Part shown: positions 56,670-61,114 of the stretch, in pieces
Layout of the letters: the number at the start of each line of letters is the position of its first letter
Position numbering within the stretch: position 1 is the stretch's first letter
Assembly: GCA_037013495.1 (NCBI GenBank)
Contig: JAZDXN010000026.1
Location: 3,162,001 to 3,226,000 of the forward strand
Origin: Hippophae tibetana
Taxonomy: Eukaryota; Streptophyta; Magnoliopsida; Rosales; Elaeagnaceae
Direction: 5' to 3'
DNA length: 64,000 nt
Made by a program: the position numbers and the translations under genes
The notes under the pieces: generated by a model
Told to the model about the DNA's origin: nothing
The model's database searches: none
The model's input: the letters and a program-made list of their open reading frames with translations, nothing else

Positions 56670-56954
56670 AAAATAACCATGATTTTATGCACATTAATTG
56701 ATTAAAAATACATATATTTATATGTTTTATCATATATTTATATAAATTTGTCTTTTTCGGAATCACGGGTATTTTTATTGTTTTTCAGGTATTTTGGCTT
56801 AAAAACGCAATTTAAAGACTCAAACAGGAATACTTGAAGCAATACATCACAAATATATTAATAAATAAGTGGGAAAAGGTCAACAAATATGGAAAAATTG
56901 GACAAAATGGGTCGAAAAGGTCAAAAATGTCAAAAATGTCAAAAAGACGAAAAT

Positions 56955-57019
56955 CGCGCCGCCGCGCCGCCCGGCCGCCGCGCCCCACTGCCCGGCACCG
57001 CCCCAAGCAGCAGCGCGCG
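56955..57019 (+). other. GC-rich, CpG-dense segment of U3
   Basis: A run of CGCCGCGCCGCCCGGCCG type sequence inside an otherwise AT-rich element. Just upstream (about 56920-56950) is a short tandem TCAAAAATG repeat. Open frames on both strands across this block are compositional by-products, not genes. In plants such a block would be expected to be a dense cytosine methylation target. Confidence 0.7.
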
Positions 57020-57157
57020 GCACTGTTCATCCACGGGTACTGTTCATCAGACTCGGCACTGTTCATCAGACGCGGCACTGTTCATCCTCGGCACTGTTCA
57101 TACCCGGTACTGTACAGCCGCGGTACTGTTCATACCCGGTACTGTGCAGCCGCCCCA
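57020..57157 (+). repeat. Short tandem repeat based on CACTGTTCAT, about 8 copies
   Basis: Units of 16-19 bp built on (G/C)(G/T)ACTGTTCAT followed by CAGAC, CCTCGG or ACCCGG. Early units read CACTGTTCATCAGAC and later ones ACTGTTCATACCCGGT, with ACTGTACAG and ACTGTGCAG as degenerate members. It lies about 100-235 bp upstream of the TATA box, so it may act as an enhancer array. Confidence 0.8.
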
Positions 57158-57163
57158 TGTCAT

Positions 57164-57188
57164 GCTGACGTCATCAAATGACGTCAGC
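57164..57188. promoter_or_regulatory. as-1-like double TGACGTCA element
   Basis: GCTGACGTCAT, a 3-nt spacer and ATGACGTCAGC form a perfect 25-nt inverted repeat. It contains two complete TGACGTCA palindromes (57166-57173 and 57179-57186), 13 bp apart start to start. Two closely spaced TGACG motifs upstream of a TATA box define the as-1/ocs class of sites, which plant TGA-type bZIP factors bind in response to salicylate, auxin and oxidative stress. Here the distance to the TATA box is 67 bp. Binding is inferred from the motif alone. Confidence 0.72.
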
Positions 57189-57255
57189 AATCAATAATAC
57201 GCGTTTTTTCATTTTTTTAACATTTTTTTCTCTACTTTTTCTCTCCATCCTCACC

Positions 57256-57263
57256 TATAAATA
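57256..57263 (+). promoter_or_regulatory. TATA box of the LTR promoter
   Basis: TATAAATA in the context CACCTATAAATACCCC is a canonical plant TATA box. It is followed about 30 nt later by CA-rich sequence suited to initiation, giving an estimated start near 57285-57295. It lies downstream of the double bZIP site and upstream of a pyrimidine-rich 5' leader, the usual plant core promoter layout. Confidence 0.82.
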
Positions 57264-57302
57264 CCCCCCTTCCCTTCACTTCAAATCACACCTTCAAACC
57301 AC

Positions 57303-57425
57303 ACTTCTCTCTTCTTTCTTTCTCTCATTTCTTAGTTTTTTGAGTTTTCCTTAGTTTCTTTCTTAGTTTCTAAGTTTTTCTTAGTTTCCTTCTTAGTTTT
57401 TAGTTCAATTCTCTTAGTTTTAGTG
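57303..57425 (+). repeat. Pyrimidine-rich R region with six CTTAGTTT copies
   Basis: CTTAGTTT begins at 57331, 57350, 57362, 57380, 57392 and 57413 within CT-rich DNA just downstream of the inferred start site. Pyrimidine-rich leaders are common in strongly transcribed plant genes; in an LTR this stretch would be part of R and present at both RNA ends. Confidence 0.65.
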
Positions 57426-57482
57426 TTCTTCTCTTTTTGAGAGGAACTTGTAATGTTTTTGTAATAATTTAGTTTTTGATTC

Positions 57483-57488
57483 AATAAA
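57483..57488 (+). terminator. Poly(A) signal in the LTR
   Basis: AATAAA preceded by TTGTAATGTTTTTGTAAT, a typical plant far-upstream element of the TGTAA type. It lies about 195 nt after the inferred start, so R would be about 200-230 nt long. In the 3' LTR the same signal would end the genomic RNA. Confidence 0.65.
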
Positions 57489-58033
57489 TGGGAGTGCAAA
57501 TTCCGCTCGGAGGTTTTCTAGCAACGGGAATAGCGTCGAAGTTCTGTAAGGATTTTATTTTCTTTACAGTTATTTTTATGCTTTATTCTTACATGTTATA
57601 TTCAACTTGTCTGTGGTTAAATTTAACTATGCTAGCTGTTTATAAAATGATGTAATAACGACGTTGTTATGCTTGCGAAATATTAAATAGGTAAAAATTT
57701 CTAAAATGAATTGATTTTGTTTTTATTCAAGATTTTATATTAAGAATGTTAGAGAGAAATATATTATTTTTCATTACAAACTTAAAACCGAAAATTAGAT
57801 TTTAAGGTTTAGTTATCCGGTCTAATTTAGAGTAGTGCTCTTTTATTTGTTGGTACAATCGCCCGGTAGTTAGAGTGAAACTCTATTTCAAAAGTTTTTA
57901 TAAGAATTATTATGTGAAAATGTATTGACAACATGTTTTCAATAGTGGTTTTAAAACTTGAAAGTTAGTACTCGGATAATTAAATTCTTATGTTTAATTT
58001 GGACACCTTGAATAAAGTTTAAACTGTCTAACC

Positions 58034-58179
58034 CCACCAAAGGTGGCATTTAAATGGTTCATTTTCAATCTCTTAGAAAAAGGAATTAATTTAATTAAGC
58101 ATATTAGTTATCAACCCCACCCATAGGTGTTAATTGATTTGTTTAGTTAACAAAGAATATCTAACCCCACCAAAGGTGG
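58034..58179. repeat. Three AACCCCACC...GGTG hairpin repeats in U5
   Basis: CCACC-AAA-GGTGG forms a perfect stem at 58034-58046 and again at 58167-58179, each inside CTAACCCCACCAAAGGTGG followed by a T-rich ATTTA. A diverged middle copy (58112-58131) keeps a CACC-CATA-GGTG stem. Spacing is about 80 and then 53 nt. The repeated short stems in U5 RNA suggest selected structure or repeated duplication; no function is known to me. Confidence 0.7.
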
Positions 58180-58314
58180 TATTTATATAAAAAAGAGAGA
58201 ATCAATAAAATATCAATTTATATCTTTAATAACCTAGATAATATGAGCAAGCATAATTAATTTAGTTATTATATCCATAAATACTCTGCTAATATAAATG
58301 ATAAAATTTGCATG

Positions 58315-58447
58315 AATATTTATTGAATCTGTATATATGTTTATTTTTAGATAATTATTTATTGAATTTGTATCTATGTTTATTTTTATGTTATTAGATT
58401 ATATTTAATTAATCTGTATATATATGTTTATTTTATGTTATTAGATT
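58315..58447 (+). repeat. AT-rich imperfect tandem repeat in U5
   Basis: About three degenerate units contain TTATTGAAT(C/T)TGTAT, TATATGTTTATTTT and TATGTTATTAGATTA. It lies in the distal U5 and looks like slippage or duplication in AT-rich DNA. Confidence 0.6.
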
Positions 58448-58674
58448 AGGAACACAAAAACCAAACTATCGTGACAGGATGTTTAGGATTTAATTTCGTT
58501 TTTAAAAGTTTGAATAATAAATTAAAAACCACATACATTCCTTCCTTAGATCGACCTTGGGAGTATACTTATCATTTTCTTCGAAATGATTCGTGCACTT
58601 GCGAGAGTTTTATAAATATTAAAACCAAAGTATTTGCGAAGATCGGCGATGCCGGTTTTCGTTCATCAAGTTTT

Positions 58675-58692
58675 TGGCGCCGTTGCCGGGGA
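58675..58692 (+). other. Primer binding site, tRNA-Asp type
   Basis: TGGCGCCGTTGCCGGGGA is complementary to the 3' end of plant tRNA-Asp(GUC), including the CCA tail. It begins 6 nt after the LTR end, in the position where minus-strand DNA synthesis starts. tRNA-Asp priming is known for Athila and related plant Ty3/gypsy elements, so it also supports the lineage call. Confidence 0.93.
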
Positions 58693-59120
58693 AGGAATAG
58701 CGTTTTTAAATTATTTATCAAAATTTTAAAAACATTTTTTTTACTGTAAATAATCGTGATATTTTAATAATAATCAAATTTCAAAATTCATAATAAATAA
58801 AAAAAATAAAAAATAATAAAAAAATAATAATTTTTTTTAATTGTAAAATAATTTAGAAATTTGAAATTTGAAGTAAAAATTTTTACCGTTCATGAATAGT
58901 AAAAAAAAATAAATAAATTAAAATTCAAAATTCAAAAAAATTTTAAGTTAATAAGAAATAATATAGCGTGAATAGTAAAATAAAATTACCGTTCAAAAAA
59001 AAATTTTATATTGCGTGAATAATAAAATAAAATTACCGTTCATGAATAGTAAAAAAAAAAAAATTTACTTGAATTCATATCTAATTAACTAAATAGCATG
59101 AAAAGTAAAAATCTAAGGGA
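58693..59120 (+). other. AT-rich untranslated leader, proximal part
   Basis: No coding potential is seen. The stretch is dominated by A and T runs and holds a loose repeat: TACCGTTCATGAATAGT at 58884-58900 and 59034-59050, with GCGTGAATA(G/A)TAAAATAAAATTACCGTT at 58966-58994 and about 59013-59040. ATGAATAGTA is, with one mismatch, the reverse complement of the TACTGTTCAT core of the U3 tandem repeat. Confidence 0.6.
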
Positions 59121-59240
59121 GTTCTGTCTAGGAGACTAGTTCTTGAAGCCTTTGTGCCACTAGTCTTTCCTGGGAACGTTGCTCTGGCTAGGAGAATGGT
59201 ATTTAAGGAGCCATTTGCACCACCATTCTTTCCTGGGAGC
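59121..59240 (+). ncRNA. Two tandem covarying RNA hairpins in the gag leader
   Basis: Hairpin 1 (59121-59177) has stems GTTC/GAAC, CT/GG, AGGA/TCCT and GACTAGT/ACTAGTC. Its bulges are TGT on the 5' side and TT on the 3' side, with an 18-nt loop. Hairpin 2 (59181-59240) starts exactly 60 nt later with GCTC/GAGC, CT/GG, AGGA/TCCT and GAATGGT/ACCATTC, bulges TGG and TT, and a 21-nt loop. Three base pairs differ between the two by compensatory change (U-A to C-G, C-G to A-U, A-U to G-C), and no paired position differs inconsistently. The loops share GCC(T/A)TTTG. Position between primer binding site and gag suggests packaging, dimerisation or translation control; the role is inferred. Confidence 0.72.
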
Positions 59241-59423
59241 ACTCTTGGTTAATACTAATTATGTTACAAAAAATAATAATTAAAAAAAAAAACAAAAAAA
59301 AATTTTTTTTTTTTTAGTATTTAACTAGTTTTGTTTAGTGCTTTGTATTAAATAACATGTAAATTTTCTCTAAATTTTTTATTTTGTTGACAGGAGTTTT
59401 AAAATTTACGTTTACAATAGTCT
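59241..59423 (+). other. AT-rich leader just before gag
   Basis: A-run and T-run sequence (about 59280-59316) followed by a T-rich stretch ending TTGTTGACAG at 59384-59393, which resembles a plant 3' splice site 30 nt before the gag ATG. No other element is visible. Confidence 0.5.
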
Positions 59424-60761
59424 ATGCGTGGTAGGAGATCCTTAGGAAACCCCCTAACACCATATGTAAATAATTTTCATAAATTTAAACAAGTGTCAAC
59501 AAAACTGGATTCTACCCATCAACCTGTTTTTGAGCCAAACATAGAACCAAGTCTTAATCCTTTACTAGAACCAAAAGAAATGGAGGAAAACCAACCTATG
59601 AGGGAAACCACGATGAAGGAGTTTGCAAGACCGGTGATTGGCACGGCAACTGCCGCTATCCAGTTGGGAGAGGCTGCTCGGAATTATGACCTTAAAAATA
59701 TTCATTTTTCTATGCTTCCTTCCTTTTATGGATTACCTAATGAAGATTCTCTTTCCTTTATGAGAGATTTCTATGCTACGGTCCAAACATTCCCCCTCGG
59801 TATTCTAAACGAGGATCAACTTAGGATGAGATGTTTTCCCTACACTCTAAAGGATAAGGCCAAAGCTTGGTTGATGTCACTTCCCCCAGGTTCTCTGATG
59901 ACATGGGGTAACATTTACAATAAATTCATGGGAAAATTCTATTCCCATCAAAAAACATCAGAGTTGAGAGGAAAGATTGCTACTTTCTCTCAGATGGATG
60001 GAGAGCCATTCCATGAAGCTTGGGATAGGTTCAAAATGTTTCTCACTCAGTGTCCCCATCATAGCTTTCCCCTGCAGTTGCAGAACCAATTCTTTTACGA
60101 TGGACTTACACAACAATGTCAGTTCATTGTCGACAACGCTGCAGGAGGAGCAATAGGAGAAAAAACTACCTCATAGACGTATAACCTTTTTGAGATGTTG
60201 GGTGCTAATTGCCAACAGAAAAGCTCCCGAGTGAGAAAAGCTGGAGTTCATGAAATCGACTCCAGTAATGAAGTTCAACAACAACTTGTTCAACTGACTA
60301 AGCAAGTTGCCCTTCTCGCTACACAAACCAACACCAATAATGAACAATATGGTTTGTACAACAACATGGGACATGGTACTGAAGCCTGTCCATATCAAGG
60401 AGAAACAACTGGACCTGAACAGGTCAATGTGTTGGGAGCATATCAACAAAGACCAAGGTTTGATCCCAACTCAAATACCTATAATCCTGGGTGGAGAAGT
60501 CATCCAAATTTCTCCTGGAGGCAAAACAACCCTCCTTTCACTCAAAGCTCAAACCAGGCAGGCCAGCAATTCCACCCACCTATTCCAAGAAGCATTCCCA
60601 ATAAACCAACGCTGGAGGACAACTTGAATTCTTTTATTCAAGTCTGTAGGGATAATCAATCTAAAACCAATCAACGATTGGACTCTGTGGAAGCTTCTAT
60701 CAAAAAGGTGGAAGTTCAAGTTGAACAGTTAGTTGAACATTTGCAAAAAGGCAAAGACTAA
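59424..60761 (+). pseudogene. gag: Upstream gag copy, interrupted by an in-frame stop
   Basis: Gag is the structural protein that forms the virus-like particle and binds the element RNA. From the ATG at 59424 the frame runs 250 codons to TAG at 60174-60176, then continues open in the same frame to TAA after 60758. Residues about 65-245 form a retrotransposon Gag domain with RCFPYTLKDKA, FYSHQKT, ATFSQM, EPFHEAWDRFK and LQNQFFYDGL. Against the downstream gag copy I count about 128 identities in 183 aligned residues. The zinc knuckle is damaged: the first two Cys are Tyr (60348-60350 and 60357-60359), while His (60372-60374) and the last Cys (60387-60389) remain. There is a Pro/Gln-rich tail and a C-terminal heptad-like helix. 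It could be a decayed duplicate or an accessory Gag; no protease follows in this frame. I chose this ATG as the first in frame, about 30 residues before homology becomes recognisable. Confidence 0.8.
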
Positions 60762-61114
60762 TTTGAAACTTAAATGAATTCAATGAAGAGGAGACATTGA
60801 GTTTTTCATTCTGCAATCTCCAAGCAACGTCTTACTAGAAGACGATAAATTTTAGTCCTGTATGGGAGGTCACCCATTATTGTATTTTCCTTTGTTTTAG
60901 TTTGCGTGTAATAAAAATTCAGATGAAATAAAATTCGTTTGTTTCAAAAATTCTGTCCATTCACTTAAATTTAAAAAAAAAAAAAAAAAATTTAGGTTCC
61001 TTGCACTTTTTGCTTTTACGTTTTATCAAGTTATAAATATTTCTTAGAGATAGCTACTAAAAGCAAAATGTTGATACACAATAGGAGGAGGATCATTTTC
61101 AACTACAAACAACC
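60762..61114 (+). other. Spacer between the two gag copies, with poly(A)-like features
   Basis: No coding region is seen. It contains AATAAA at 60910-60915 and 60927-60932, and an uninterrupted run of 18 A at 60973-60990. It looks like a 3' untranslated region with a tail, although a simple homopolymer is also possible. A stop codon (TAG 61082-61084) in the frame of the next gene precedes its ATG. Confidence 0.55.

Larger units (their letters stand above)
56648..58668 (+). repeat. 5' long terminal repeat (about 2.0 kb)
   Basis: The left edge is where satellite identity stops inside a class A monomer. The first bases TGATGA and the last bases TCATCA (58663-58668) form a terminal inverted repeat, and the end sits 6 nt before the primer binding site, as expected for an LTR. 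U3 would be 56648 to about 57287, R about 57288 to 57520 and U5 the rest, judged from the TATA box and poly(A) signal. U5 is unusually long and AT-rich. The 3' LTR is not in view, so the boundaries rest on one copy. Confidence 0.88.

Noticed and set aside
56812..57197. Overlapping ORFs of 88-115 codons on both strands in the LTR
   Set aside because: All arise from the GC-rich block and the ACTGTTCAT repeat, which lack stops by composition; the region is U3 promoter DNA.
57546..57578. Very short intron GTAAGG...TTTACAG in U5
   Set aside because: Only about 33 nt, below the usual minimum for plant introns; the donor is considered only with a distant acceptor.
58471..58749. 92-codon ORF across the LTR end
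   Set aside because: It spans the LTR boundary and the primer binding site, so it cannot be a conserved gene; no recognisable domain.
59121..59240. Insertion of a small inverted-repeat transposon
   Set aside because: No target duplication or terminal motif; the 60-nt tandem arrangement with matched stem changes fits a duplicated RNA hairpin better.
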